The translations under genes and the position numbers were made by a program. Below are positions 26,437-37,433 of a stretch of DNA of 64,000 bases, piece by piece (the first letter of the stretch is position 1; each line of letters opens with the position of its first letter). Under the pieces are notes generated by a model. The model was not told the DNA's origin, did not search any database, and was given only the letters and a program-made list of their open reading frames with translations. The stretch covers positions 1-64,000 of the forward strand of contig NZ_JACHCP010000011.1 of NCBI RefSeq assembly GCF_014207185.1, given 5' to 3'. The stretch is from Rhodanobacter sp. A1T4. GTDB taxonomy: Bacteria; Pseudomonadota; Gammaproteobacteria; Xanthomonadales; Rhodanobacteraceae.

Positions 26437-28632
26437 TCAAAACGCCAGGGTCGCGGAGAGCCGTGCCAGTCGCGGCGCACCCGGAAACAGGAAGCTGTCG
26501 CCGCCAGAGGTGCCGGTATCGCGCCAGTAGAAATGGTTGAACAGGTTGTCGATATTCAGCCGCCAGGTCAGCGCATGGCCGTCCAGTGCAGTGGTATAGC
26601 GCAGGCCGGCATCGAACACGTTATACGCCGGCACGCTGACCAGGCCGTTGGGTGTGGCGGGATTGGCGCTGGCGTAGCGCCAGCCACCGAGCACGCTGAG
26701 GTTGTTGGCGAACGGCAAGCGGTAGTCCAGATAGACGGCCGAACGCGCGCGTGGCACGTTGACCACCTGATGGCCTTCGTACGCAGGCGTGCCGGTGTCA
26801 TGCGCCTCAGCCTTGATAAAGTTGAAGCTGGCCGTGAGGCGCAGATTGTCGGTGAGGCGACCGTCAGCGTTGAGCTCCAGCCCGGTGTGCTCTTCGATGC
26901 CCTCCTGCACGAAGGTGAAGCCGGCGGTGGTATCGCTGGGTTGCGCGAACTGGTACGGCTGGCGGATGCGGTAGAGCGCGGCGGTGAGATCCAAGGCATC
27001 ACTCCAGGCGTACTTCACGCCGGCTTCGACCTGCCGCGACAGCAGCGGCGGCAGCACGGCGTTGCCGTTGGAAGTCCAGTACGGCGCCTGTGCGCCGAGT
27101 GAAAGATTTTCGCTATAGCTCACGTAGAACGTCAGCGGCGCCGTCGGCTGCCACATCACGGCGGCCTGCGGCAGTACCTTGCTCAAGCGCGTATCGCGCT
27201 GAAGCACGCCGTACGGATCGTAGGCGCGCTCCTGCAGGTGCACGAAGCGGCCGCCCAGAAGAACCTGCCACTGCTCGCCAAAGTGCATGCGATCGAGCCC
27301 GAACACCGAATGCTGCCAGCTGGTCAGCGTGCGCGCGGACGGACCGGGCTCGTCGGGCGACATCGCGTAGTAGGGCGGGTTGAACTCGCTGATATTGGCC
27401 GTGCCGACATAGTCGTAAACATACGGGCGCTGATCGAGCGTACGACGGAAGGCGCTGGTGCCCAGACTGACCTCGTTGCTTACGCTGCCGATGTCGAAAC
27501 TGCCCTTGAGCACGGCGCGCGCTTCGTCGTTCTCACGCGTGTCGTCGGGGCTGCGGTAGTCGTAGATGTCGTAGTCACCGTTGGGCGCGAAGAAATAGCC
27601 GGGGGGGGCGCCGCTCGCGCAGGCAGCGGCATAAAAACAGCCGTACGCGTAAGCCACGTTGTCATCGATCACGCTGTGACTGTGGCTGCCGGAAAGCTGT
27701 GCGCTCCAGTTGTCGCTGAAGCGGTAATTGAAGCGCAGCGTGGTGTTGCTGGCGTGGATGCCCACCGGCTGCTGCCACGGTTCGTAACCCAGCAGCTGCG
27801 TGCTGCTCGGATGCGGCGGCAGTGTGGTACCGCCGAGTAGCTGGTAACCGGAAACCGAACGTTGGCTGCTGGTCTGGTAGTCGGTATCCAGTTGCAAGGT
27901 GGCGTTGGAACTGATCTTCCAATCCGCCGCCAGCGAGATGAAACTGCGCCGGCCGTTGGTATGGTCGACATAAGAGTGCATGTCTTCGTGCGCCGCATTC
28001 ACTCGCACGCCGAACGTTGGCGTGAGCCAGCCGCCGACATCCACCGCGGTGTAGCGCGAACCATGCGAATCGGTACCGACGGTGACGGTGTGCACGTCGG
28101 CAGGCCGCTTGCTGACGTAGTTGACCAGGCCGCCGGGCGCCACCACGCCAGCTTCAAGACCGGCCAGTCCCTTCAGGATTTCCACCTGCTGCTTGTCTTC
28201 CAGTGGGGTCAGCTGCTCGGCGGTAATCGTCATGTCATTGAGGCGAAAGCCGGTGGCCAGGTCCAGCGGAAAGCCGCGGATGGAAATGTCCTGGTAGTAA
28301 CCGACCGGCGCGTAGTTGTCGCCGAGTGCCGCATCGGAGTGGGCGATCTCGCTGAGCGTGCGCGGCTGGCGGTCGTCGAGCTGGTCGCGGGTAATCACCG
28401 TGACCGCGGCCGGCGTATCGTGCAGCGGCGCGTTACCGAAGCTACCAAAGGTGTCGACTTGCGAGCTCTCGGCACGGTACCCCTTGTCAGCTTTGGCCTT
28501 GACCTTGATCGTCGCCAGCGGCGTGGCTTGCGATTCGTTCGGCACGGTGTCATCGCCCAATGCGATGGACGCGTTGGCGAGCGTCAGGACTGACAGCAGA
28601 GCGAACATAAGAGGGGTACGGATAAGCGTCAT
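26437..28632 (-). CDS. TonB-dependent outer-membrane receptor, probably for thiamine
   Basis: A 731-aa receptor: signal peptide (MFALLSVLTLANASIALG), TonB-box-like region near ATIKVKAKA, plug domain (DTPAAVTVITRDQLDDRQPR, ISIRGFPLDLATGF, LVNYVSKRP) and a 22-strand barrel ending in the required Phe (ARLSATLAF). By sequence it resembles siderophore receptors, but the leader carries a TPP riboswitch (28705-28780) and the next gene is a PnuC transporter. That context argues for thiamine or a thiamine precursor rather than iron. It is energised from the inner membrane by TonB-ExbBD, which is not in the window. Confidence 0.85.
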   Translation of the reverse strand: MTLIRTPLMFALLSVLTLANASIALGDDTVPNESQATPLATIKVKAKADKGYRAESSQVDTFGSFGNAPLHDTPAAVTVITRDQLDDRQPRTLSEIAHSDAALGDNYAPVGYYQDISIRGFPLDLATGFRLNDMTITAEQLTPLEDKQQVEILKGLAGLEAGVVAPGGLVNYVSKRPADVHTVTVGTDSHGSRYTAVDVGGWLTPTFGVRVNAAHEDMHSYVDHTNGRRSFISLAADWKISSNATLQLDTDYQTSSQRSVSGYQLLGGTTLPPHPSSTQLLGYEPWQQPVGIHASNTTLRFNYRFSDNWSAQLSGSHSHSVIDDNVAYAYGCFYAAACASGAPPGYFFAPNGDYDIYDYRSPDDTRENDEARAVLKGSFDIGSVSNEVSLGTSAFRRTLDQRPYVYDYVGTANISEFNPPYYAMSPDEPGPSARTLTSWQHSVFGLDRMHFGEQWQVLLGGRFVHLQERAYDPYGVLQRDTRLSKVLPQAAVMWQPTAPLTFYVSYSENLSLGAQAPYWTSNGNAVLPPLLSRQVEAGVKYAWSDALDLTAALYRIRQPYQFAQPSDTTAGFTFVQEGIEEHTGLELNADGRLTDNLRLTASFNFIKAEAHDTGTPAYEGHQVVNVPRARSAVYLDYRLPFANNLSVLGGWRYASANPATPNGLVSVPAYNVFDAGLRYTTALDGHALTWRLNIDNLFNHFYWRDTGTSGGDSFLFPGAPRLARLSATLAF

Positions 28633-28704
28633 TGATCATCGTCTCGTGGGTATACACACGAAGCGACGGCCAGCTATGCGCCCGGATGGACGCCAACGAC
28701 TCAG

Positions 28705-28780
28705 CAAGCTCCCTACGCCGGTACTAACCGGATCAGGTTCCAAGGGACTCTCTCAGCCCGGCAAACGCCGGGCACCCCCG
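28705..28780 (-). promoter_or_regulatory. TPP riboswitch (thi box)
   Basis: On the minus strand the leader reads GGGGTGCCC, a GC hairpin, then CTGAGAGAGTCCC, ACCTGATCCGGTTAGTACC and GCGTAGGGA. These are the conserved thi-box elements in the correct order. It lies 72 bases before the TonB receptor gene and downstream of the phosphotransferase gene, so it controls receptor and PnuC genes: thiamine pyrophosphate binding should reduce their expression, in Gram-negatives mostly by hiding the ribosome-binding site. Confidence 0.95.
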
Positions 28781-28820
28781 CTTCAAGACAGCTATTGAAT
28801 CACGAAATGTGAGTCATGCG

Positions 28821-29957
28821 TCAGGCCTGGTCGCGAATGGCCTGCAATAACGCCTGTCCCGGCGGCGTACCGAACCATGCGGTGTGGCCGAGCAGAAAAG
28901 TGTCGTAGGCGATGTCCGCATTGGCGCGCGAGCCGGTGACGGCGTGAAAATATTCCACTTCGGACAACGCGAAATCGAGGTGCACCAGCGGTAAAAGATC
29001 GGCCAGCAGATGGATATCGTCGGCGGTCAGTCGGCGCACTTGACGGTAACCGTCGATCAGCGCCAGCGCCATGTCCGCGTGCACGGCGTCGCCTCCGCCT
29101 TCAAGCGCCAGCCAAGCGATCGCATTGCGCTCGATCGCGGTGGCTAGGTCGAACAGGGCGAACGTGCGCGAGGCCAGCCCGAAGTCGAGCACCGCAGTGA
29201 CACAGGCGTTGTGGCCAGCCCCACTCCAGCACAGGTTGGACGCATGCCAGTCGTTGTGCGTCCATAGCGAGGGTTGCCGCACCAGTCGCGTCGACAGCGT
29301 CGGATGCCACGGCGCCAGCATGCGCTGCAGCTCGGCCGGCCAGTCACGTTGGCGAAGGTAGTCGGCGAGGCCCTGCCGATTGGGCAATTGCAGTCGCAGC
29401 GTGGTGATGGGATCGGTAGCGGCAATCAGTTCACTGCGGGCGACCAGAATGTGCGTGTGGCGCTGGTCCGCGTCGTATCCGGCGGCGGCATCGTGCAGGA
29501 TGGCCAGCATGCGACCGGCGGCCAGCGCGTGCCCGCGTTCACTCAACGGTGACCACGATACGGCATCGCGATAAAGGTCGATGCCGTCGGCGGTGGCGTG
29601 TACTTCGTAGACCCAGTCGCCTATTGCTGCGGCCGTTTGGCCGTCCAAACCCACAAACACCTCAGGTAACGGCATGTCGCCGGTGCGCAGATGCGCGATG
29701 AAGCGATGTTCCTCGGTCAGCGTGACGACCGAGCGCACGCGCCGATGGTGGCGTTTGACGAAGATCGTGCCTGCCGTGGTGTCGACCAGTGCCGCTGCCG
29801 ACAGCGGACGCGGGCTATGCCAGCGAATGTGCAGGGGCGTACCCAGTGACGGATAGCGCTGCAGCAGCTCGATGATCTCGTCCGTGCACAGCGCTGGCCA
29901 GTCGGGCATCACGCTGTCATCGGCCAGGCCGTGCACGCGGTGGGTCGTATCAGGCAT
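28821..29957 (-). CDS. Aminoglycoside-phosphotransferase-fold kinase, possibly acting on thiamine
   Basis: A 378-aa small-molecule kinase of the APH/choline kinase fold. The N-lobe has TIFVKRHHRR (ATP-binding lysine), the catalytic loop is LWTHNDWHASNL with the HxDxxxxN pattern, and the metal-binding Asp is in AVLDFGLAS. Substrate is not readable. It lies immediately upstream of the thi-box operon on the same strand, so a role in thiamine salvage (ThiK/YcfN-like phosphorylation) is plausible, although the riboswitch is downstream of this gene and does not cover it. The ATG at 29957 is used. Confidence 0.75.
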   Translation of the reverse strand: MPDTTHRVHGLADDSVMPDWPALCTDEIIELLQRYPSLGTPLHIRWHSPRPLSAAALVDTTAGTIFVKRHHRRVRSVVTLTEEHRFIAHLRTGDMPLPEVFVGLDGQTAAAIGDWVYEVHATADGIDLYRDAVSWSPLSERGHALAAGRMLAILHDAAAGYDADQRHTHILVARSELIAATDPITTLRLQLPNRQGLADYLRQRDWPAELQRMLAPWHPTLSTRLVRQPSLWTHNDWHASNLCWSGAGHNACVTAVLDFGLASRTFALFDLATAIERNAIAWLALEGGGDAVHADMALALIDGYRQVRRLTADDIHLLADLLPLVHLDFALSEVEYFHAVTGSRANADIAYDTFLLGHTAWFGTPPGQALLQAIRDQA

Positions 29958-30087
29958 TGGCAGTGAGCGCGGGTCGCGCGAATCGTGGTTGGCTGGGGGA
30001 TTATCCCCGAACGTTGCGGAGGATGCTTCCGGCTGGCTGCGGCATCGCGTCTAATGGCCGCTATTGTCGCTGCCAAGCGAGATCCTA

Positions 30088-30990
30088 ATGAGTGCCTTGC
30101 TGCTGCTGTTCGTCTGCCTTGTGCTTGGCGTACTTGTCGCGCGCTTCGCAAAGCCGCCCGCCGGCATCGTGCCGGGCATCAACTGGTGGGTGATCAACGT
30201 AGCGCTGCCGGCGCTGGTGCTGGAGCTGATACCCAAAGTCACATTCGACCCGCAGCTGTGGTTTCTGGTCGCGACCATGTGGATCACGTTTTTCGGTGTG
30301 TGGCTGGTATTTGGCTTGCTGGGGCCTCGACTGGGCTGGTCGAGGGGACGCATCGGTGCGCTGATCCTGGTCTGCGGGCTGGGCAATACCTCGTTCATGG
30401 GCTACCCGCTGATGCAGGCGCTGCACGGCAGGGAGGGTTTGACGCTGGCCGTGGTGGCTGATCAGCTGGGCTGCTTTCCGCTGCTGGCATCGGCAGGCGT
30501 GATAGTCGCGTCGATCTACGCCGGACGCACGCCGCAGCCGGGGACGATCGTCAAGCGCATCCTGACCTTTCCCGCTTTCGTCTCGCTGGTGATCGGTATC
30601 GTGGTCGGTCGCCTGGGCGGCTGGCCTGCGGGCTTGGACAGCGTGCTCGTTCCGCTGGGTGCCACGTTGACGCCGCTGGCGCTGTTTTCCGTCGGCTTGC
30701 AGTTCAAGTTTCGTCTGGGTAAGCACGAGCTCGGCGCGGTGAGCGCAGGTTTGGGCTGGAAGCTTTTGCTGGCGCCATTGCTGTGTCTGGCAATCGGCCG
30801 GCTGGCTGGCGTGCACGGGCTGGTGCTGACGATCGGCGTGTTGCAGGCGGCAATGGCACCAATGATTTCCGCGGCGATTCTTGCCGACGAATATGATCTC
30901 GATCCGGCGCTGGCCAATACCATCCTCAGCGTCGGGATCGTGTTGTCGCTGGCCACCATACCGCTGGGCAACTGGATGCTGGGCAGCTAG
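30088..30990 (+). CDS. AEC family transporter (auxin efflux carrier fold)
   Basis: A 300-aa permease with ten hydrophobic helices of the AEC family (PF03547), which in bacteria export or import small organic acids such as malonate, malate or amino-acid derivatives. Characteristic are GINWWVINVALPALVLELIP at the first inverted repeat, GLGNTSFMGYPLMQA, and APMISAAILADEYDLDPALA near the end. The start at ATG 30088 removes eight residues from the TTG-initiated frame at 30064. It is divergent from the phosphotransferase gene. Substrate unknown. Confidence 0.85.
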   Translation: MSALLLLFVCLVLGVLVARFAKPPAGIVPGINWWVINVALPALVLELIPKVTFDPQLWFLVATMWITFFGVWLVFGLLGPRLGWSRGRIGALILVCGLGNTSFMGYPLMQALHGREGLTLAVVADQLGCFPLLASAGVIVASIYAGRTPQPGTIVKRILTFPAFVSLVIGIVVGRLGGWPAGLDSVLVPLGATLTPLALFSVGLQFKFRLGKHELGAVSAGLGWKLLLAPLLCLAIGRLAGVHGLVLTIGVLQAAMAPMISAAILADEYDLDPALANTILSVGIVLSLATIPLGNWMLGS

Positions 30991-31062
30991 ACGCGTTGGC
31001 GACGCTTGCGTGTTGGCACGGCTGCGCCGAGACTGACCGGATACTCAGGGGAGTGTCGTTTC

Positions 31063-31629
31063 ATGGCCACGTTCGAACGGATCAAGCGGATCTTTGCCAG
31101 CGGCCAGACCGAGCGACGCGCGGAGCCTCGAAGCGGTGTGCCGAAAGGTGTACATGTGTTGGTGGTCGACGACTCGCCCACGATTTGCGCGGTACTGGAC
31201 AAGATGCTCAGCCAGGATGGACACGTGGTTATCCGGGCGACCTCTGGCGAGGAGGCTATCGCGCTGGCCAGCAGCGAATTGCCGGACCTGATCTTTCTCG
31301 ACATTGTGATGCCGGGCATGAACGGCTTTGCCGTGTTGCGGGCGCTGCGCCGTGAGCCGATGACACACGATATTCCGATCGTGATGATCAGCGGCAATCT
31401 GCAGGCGACCGAGCAGTTTTACGTGCAGCGTTTCGGCGCTGACGATTTCATGAAGAAGCCGTTTGGCCGTGGCGAGGTGTTTGCGCGGCTTCAGGAGTTG
31501 TCGAAGAGCGGACGACTGATCGTGCGTGAACGCGTCGGCGAAACGATGGTGACGGAGCCGGTAGATCAGGCGATGCATGACGCCATCCCTGATATCGCCA
31601 TGCCTGATGAGAACGACCTGCTGAAATAG
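31063..31629 (+). CDS. PilG/CheY-like response regulator with C-terminal tail (paralog A)
   Basis: A 188-aa protein: a receiver domain at residues 30-150 (VLVVDDSPTICAVLDKML; phospho-acceptor D80 in LIFLDIVMPGMNG; signalling Lys in DFMKKPFGR), preceded by a 29-residue basic leader and followed by a tail with no DNA-binding domain. The receiver resembles PilG and other twitching-chemotaxis regulators. The tail ends AIPDIAMPDENDLLK, a motif shared with the paralog at 32504. GGGGAG precedes the ATG at 31063. No histidine kinase is nearby. Confidence 0.85.
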   Translation: MATFERIKRIFASGQTERRAEPRSGVPKGVHVLVVDDSPTICAVLDKMLSQDGHVVIRATSGEEAIALASSELPDLIFLDIVMPGMNGFAVLRALRREPMTHDIPIVMISGNLQATEQFYVQRFGADDFMKKPFGRGEVFARLQELSKSGRLIVRERVGETMVTEPVDQAMHDAIPDIAMPDENDLLK

Positions 31630-31667
31630 GAGCGGAATTCCGACATGCTGCCTGCGGGCAGCACGCC

Positions 31668-31943
31668 TCAGAGTCGGATATTGATCCGCTGCGCCAGCGT
31701 TTCGATGGCCTGCTTGGCTTCTTTCAGGTCGGCACCGGTACGCTGGCGGTAGAGCTTGATGGCTTCGACTTTCTTCCTGGCGCGAACGGCTGCTTCGATA
31801 TCGGCATCGTCGATGGTGAGGTCAGGCGTCCATCGGAGACGCGAATCGCGCATCGTTTCGAAAGTCTTGCTCATACGGCCGAGCACGTAGCCACCGATAA
31901 AGAGCAGTCCGCCGATGAAAATACCGGGGGTATTCCAATCCAT
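31668..31943 (-). CDS. Small membrane protein with ribosomal L7/L12 C-terminal-like domain
   Basis: A 91-aa protein: one N-terminal hydrophobic helix (GIFIGGLLFIGGYVLGRM) followed by a domain containing KVEAIKLYRQRTGADLKEAK, which matches the C-terminal domain of ribosomal protein L7/L12. Such membrane-tethered L7/L12-like proteins occur widely with unknown function. The ATG at 31943 is chosen, since the first 12 residues of the longer frame add no conserved sequence. It is divergent from hslR, 44 bases apart. Confidence 0.7.
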   Translation of the reverse strand: MDWNTPGIFIGGLLFIGGYVLGRMSKTFETMRDSRLRWTPDLTIDDADIEAAVRARKKVEAIKLYRQRTGADLKEAKQAIETLAQRINIRL

Positions 31944-31987
31944 GGTTTTCTTCCATCCATGACGTCGATGAGATAACACTATCCGCC

Positions 31988-32392
31988 ATGAGTGACCGAG
32001 AGAGCAACTGCATGGGTGAAATGCGTGCCGATATCTGGCTGTGGGCCGCCCGCTTTTTCAAGACGCGCAGCCTCGCCAAGCAGGCGATCGAGGGCGGCAA
32101 GATCGACGTGAATGATCTCGGCTGCAAACCGGCCAAGGCCCTGCACGTTGGGGATCTGGTGAAGATTGTCCGCGGTGACGAGCGGATGGAAGTGCAAGTG
32201 CTGGCGCTGTCCGACAAGCGTGGCCCGGCGAGCATGGCGCAGACGCTTTATCGGGAAACCGACGCCAGCCGCACCACGCGCGAGGCGCTCAAGGAACAGC
32301 GGCGATTGAGCGGTGCAGCCTTTGACCATCCGCCATCGCGCCCCGACAAGCATGCGCGCCGCGATCTGCGCAGGATGAAGGACTCACGCTGA
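31988..32392 (+). CDS. hslR: Ribosome-associated heat-shock protein Hsp15 (S4 domain)
   Basis: A 134-aa RNA-binding protein closely following E. coli Hsp15: IWLWAARFFKTRSLAKQAIE and GGKIDVNDLGCKPAKALHVG form the S4 domain, and the C-terminus is basic with RPDKHARRDLRRMK. Hsp15 binds 50S subunits that carry a nascent chain after abortive translation and helps recycle them. It is flanked on both sides by the two paralogous response regulators at 31063 and 32504, with no obvious functional link. Confidence 0.93.
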   Translation: MSDRESNCMGEMRADIWLWAARFFKTRSLAKQAIEGGKIDVNDLGCKPAKALHVGDLVKIVRGDERMEVQVLALSDKRGPASMAQTLYRETDASRTTREALKEQRRLSGAAFDHPPSRPDKHARRDLRRMKDSR

Positions 32393-32503
32393 GCAGTGCA
32401 TCGCATTCTGCCAGCGAAATTTGCGGAACTATCCCAATACATCCACTGCCACGGTGCTACGCCGTTTCTTCATGAGTGGATTTGCATGTAAAGGGATGAA
32501 CCC

Positions 32504-33130
32504 ATGAGCGCGGCCGGCTTTGCCAAAGTGAGCTTTCTCCAGCGCCTGCTCAACAGCGTAGGCTCCGGTGCGCGTCCGCAGGCCGCGATCGGTGCACGTA
32601 TTCTGGTGGTCGACGATTCGCCGACGATCTGCGCGGTACTCGGCAAGATGTTGGTGCAGGACGATTACGAAGTGCTGAAGGCGACCGATGGCCATAGCGC
32701 GATCATCATGGCCATCAGGGAGCAGCCCGCGCTGATTTTTCTCGACGTGGTGATGCCTGGACTCAACGGTTTCGACGTGCTGCGCGCCCTCCGGCATGAC
32801 CCGCGTACACAGCACATTCCCATCGTGATGATCAGCGGCAATGCGCAGGCGACCGAGCAATTTTATCTGCAACGCTTCGGTGCCGACGACTTCATGAAAA
32901 AGCCGTTCGGTCGTGACGAGGTCTATCACCGCATCGGCCAGCTGGTGCTGTCCGCTCGACTCGCTCCGCGTTCGGCTGCGTTGCCGCCACCGGTCAGCCT
33001 GCGCAAGCCCCCCTCGGTCGCCGCGGCGCTGGCCGCGATTCCGGATGTTGCGCTGCCGGACGCCGACTATGCCAAGGTATCCACTCAACCCATGTTGGGC
33101 AGACTTGCCGTGCCGCATAACGTGGACTGA
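32504..33130 (+). CDS. PilG/CheY-like response regulator with C-terminal tail (paralog B)
   Basis: A 208-aa protein with the same plan as the gene at 31063: receiver ILVVDDSPTICAVLGKML, phospho-acceptor D81 in LIFLDVVMPGLNG, and the near-identical block MISGNAQATEQFYLQRFGAD followed by DFMKKPFGRDEV. After a longer Pro/Ala-rich linker, the tail again contains AIPDVALPDADY. There is no output DNA-binding domain, so it must work by protein contact. Conservation of the tail outside the receiver suggests it is a docking peptide. A bidirectional hairpin follows the gene. Confidence 0.85.
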   Translation: MSAAGFAKVSFLQRLLNSVGSGARPQAAIGARILVVDDSPTICAVLGKMLVQDDYEVLKATDGHSAIIMAIREQPALIFLDVVMPGLNGFDVLRALRHDPRTQHIPIVMISGNAQATEQFYLQRFGADDFMKKPFGRDEVYHRIGQLVLSARLAPRSAALPPPVSLRKPPSVAAALAAIPDVALPDADYAKVSTQPMLGRLAVPHNVD

Positions 33131-33197
33131 AGCGCAGAACCTGCGATCCATAAACCTGAACAAGGTTGCGATGCAAACAATGCGTTCGATGGAAAGA

Positions 33198-33227
33198 AAA
33201 ACGGCGACTCTCGCGAGCCGCCGTTTT
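33198..33227. terminator. Bidirectional terminator after response regulator B
   Basis: AAAACGGCG pairs with CGCCGTTTT around an inner CTC/GAG stem. An A-run precedes and a T-run ends the hairpin, so it can work in both directions. It lies 67 bases past the regulator stop. Confidence 0.8.
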
Positions 33228-33247
33228 GCATTTAGACGTTTTCAGCA

Positions 33248-33280
33248 GGTATTCGATCGAGATGCCCTCGATCGAATACC
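33248..33280. terminator. Perfect 14-bp hairpin at the end of katG
   Basis: GGTATTCGATCGAG and CTCGATCGAATACC are exact complements with a five-base loop. It lies 13 bases beyond the katG stop in the katG direction and probably ends its transcript, although the U-tract on that side is poor. Confidence 0.6.
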
Positions 33281-33293
33281 TTTCTGCCCAAGA

Positions 33294-35630
<2,337 letters not shown>

Positions 35631-35670
35631 CTAATGGCATCGAGTGATGCGCCAGCTTCTTGAGGGGCTG

Positions 35671-35781
35671 TTAGTGCTCAACCAGTAAAGGACCGCGGGG
35701 GATGGCGGTGAGGGGCTGTTCTGGTTGTCGGATACCGAAACACAGGCATCGCTGCTCAGACGTTTTTCGATCGTTGCTCAT
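35671..35781 (-). CDS. 36-aa upstream ORF ahead of katG, with a Cys-Leu-Cys motif
   Basis: An ATG at 35779-35781 has AAGGAG seven bases upstream, one of the best ribosome-binding sites in the window. It opens a 36-codon frame: MSNDRKTSEQRCLCFGIRQP, then a Pro/Leu-rich end and TAA. It ends 121 bases before the katG ATG on the same strand. The space between contains a GC hairpin around 35580-35605 (CCCGG...CCGGG). This could be a leader peptide that senses cysteine or oxidant state, or an independent microprotein. The repeat TGAGGGGCTGTT occurs twice here (35661, 35709). No homology is known to me. Confidence 0.45.
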   Translation of the reverse strand: MSNDRKTSEQRCLCFGIRQPEQPLTAIPRGPLLVEH

Positions 35782-36072
35782 GGTGCGGGCTCCTTGCGAG
35801 TTGCGGACAAGAGTGGCTGGCGGATGACGCGTGGTTCTTTGAATCTACGCGCTGCTTATCATCAATAGAATTTGATTATTCTTATGCAAACGATAGTGCT
35901 GGCCTATGACAGTTTTGTTGTTCTACGTCATGGGACGGCAGTGAGGCCGATCAGTTCCGCTCGGGGCGGTCTTGTTCCAGAGCGGCTGGTGGCCAATCGC
36001 CATAAATGGAAGTCTGGCGAGCATCAGCTGCTGCGTTGGCGTTGGTGCGTCAATCGACCGGATCGCGCGCTA
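35782..36072. other. Intergenic region between the katG leader ORF and ureG
   Basis: Part of a roughly 520-base stretch between the katG start and the ureG stop. The portion near 35850-35890 is AT-rich and may hold the katG promoter on the minus strand. A 70-codon plus-strand ORF (35872-36084) has no ribosome-binding site and looks spurious. Confidence 0.4.
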
Positions 36073-36738
36073 TCAGGGCAGTAGCAGGCCCTGCGTTTCG
36101 ATAAAGCGGATGACCTGATCAAGACCGTCTTGTCGGCGCAGGTCGGTCATCGCGAACGGCTTGTCACCGCGCATGCGCAAAGTGTCTTCACGCATAACCT
36201 CCAGCGACGCGCCGACATAAGGGGCGAGATCGGTCTTGTTGATCACCAGGAGGTCGGAGCGGGTGATGCCGGGGCCGCCCTTGCGCGGAATTTTCTCGCC
36301 GCCAGCCACGTCGATCACATAGATGGTGAGGTCGGATAGCTCCGGCGAAAACGTGGCCGCCAGATTGTCGCCACCGGATTCGATGAACACGATATCGGCA
36401 TCGGGATACACGTCGAGCATGCGTTCGATCGCCTCGAGATTGATCGAGGCATCCTCGCGGATCGCGGTATGCGGGCAGCCGCCGGTTTCCACGCCCATGA
36501 TGCGTTCCGGTTCCAGTGCGCCGGCTACGGTGAGCAGGCGCTGGTCTTCCTTGGTGTAAATGTCGTTGGTGATCACCACCAGGTCGTAACGATCGCGCAT
36601 CGCCTTGCACAGCATTTCCAGCAAGGTGGTCTTGCCTGAACCGACCGGGCCACCAATGCCCACGCGCAGTGGCGGCAGCGTGCGCGTGCGGGGCTGGCGA
36701 GAAGGTGCGTGCGTGTGTGCGGCAGATGCGATGCTCAT
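36073..36738 (-). CDS. ureG: Urease accessory GTPase UreG
   Basis: A 221-aa SIMIBI GTPase that delivers nickel to apo-urease in complex with UreD, UreF and UreE. The P-loop GPVGSGKT is at residues 30-37, with [33 protein letters not shown] (nickel-binding CPH) and [12 protein letters not shown] (base recognition) following. The ATG overlaps the ureF stop (ATGA). Last gene of the urease operon. Confidence 0.96.
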   Translation of the reverse strand: MSIASAAHTHAPSRQPRTRTLPPLRVGIGGPVGSGKTTLLEMLCKAMRDRYDLVVITNDIYTKEDQRLLTVAGALEPERIMGVETGGCPHTAIREDASINLEAIERMLDVYPDADIVFIESGGDNLAATFSPELSDLTIYVIDVAGGEKIPRKGGPGITRSDLLVINKTDLAPYVGASLEVMREDTLRMRGDKPFAMTDLRRQDGLDQVIRFIETQGLLLP

Positions 36739-37433
36739 GAGCGGAACAGCCTCGTGTATTGAGTTTCGTGATGCGCGGAAAGAATGCCCAGCATCGGCGT
36801 GAAGTTGCAGGCCTGTGCCGGTGTCCGGGCAAGCGTTTCTTCGACCCAGGCCGGCAGGTGGTTGGCGAGGCGGCGCAGGATCGCCTGTCCCACAATCTGC
36901 CCCAGCGGCACCAGTTTCACCGCGGCCGTGGTGAGGTTTTCCGCGAGGCTCCATCCCATCGCATACAGGGCGTCGCGCTCATCGGCCAGACCCAGCACCA
37001 CGGCCGCGCAAGCATGCACGCTGGCGTAGGCTGGCGGGTGTAGCGAACCCAGCACGGCGCGATGGGCGTCGGTCAAGGTATGCAACTGCGGTAGCGCCTG
37101 CAGCCATAGGGCCAGCGAACGCCCGGTCTGCTCGCTTTCCATGCGCAGCTCGGCGGTTTCGCGCATGGCGATCAGCTGGGCGTTGAGTGTCGCGATCGCC
37201 TGCTCATCAAGTTCGGTCCAGGCGGCATATTGCGCGCGCCACAGCGGCGCCTCGCCTTCGGCCCAGGCCAGCGCAAGGTAATCGGCGATCCACTGCTCGG
37301 CGCTGGCCGCATCGAACACTACGCGAGCTTCCAGCGCGGCCTCCAGCCCCAGCGAATGGCTGAAGGCGCCGACCGGTAGTGCTGCTGATGCCAGCTGCAA
37401 CAGCGCTGGCAGGTTTGACGGATCAGCGCGCAT
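36735..37433 (-). CDS. ureF: Urease accessory protein UreF
   Basis: About 232 aa, all-helical. It bridges UreD and UreG in the urease activation complex and gates GTP hydrolysis. [20 protein letters not shown] is the conserved N-terminal segment and the protein ends with [11 protein letters not shown], typical for UreF. ATG 37433 overlaps the end of ureE by 11 bases; the longer frame upstream is the ureE sequence in another frame. Confidence 0.94.
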   Translation of the reverse strand: MRADPSNLPALLQLASAALPVGAFSHSLGLEAALEARVVFDAASAEQWIADYLALAWAEGEAPLWRAQYAAWTELDEQAIATLNAQLIAMRETAELRMESEQTGRSLALWLQALPQLHTLTDAHRAVLGSLHPPAYASVHACAAVVLGLADERDALYAMGWSLAENLTTAAVKLVPLGQIVGQAILRRLANHLPAWVEETLARTPAQACNFTPMLGILSAHHETQYTRLFRS

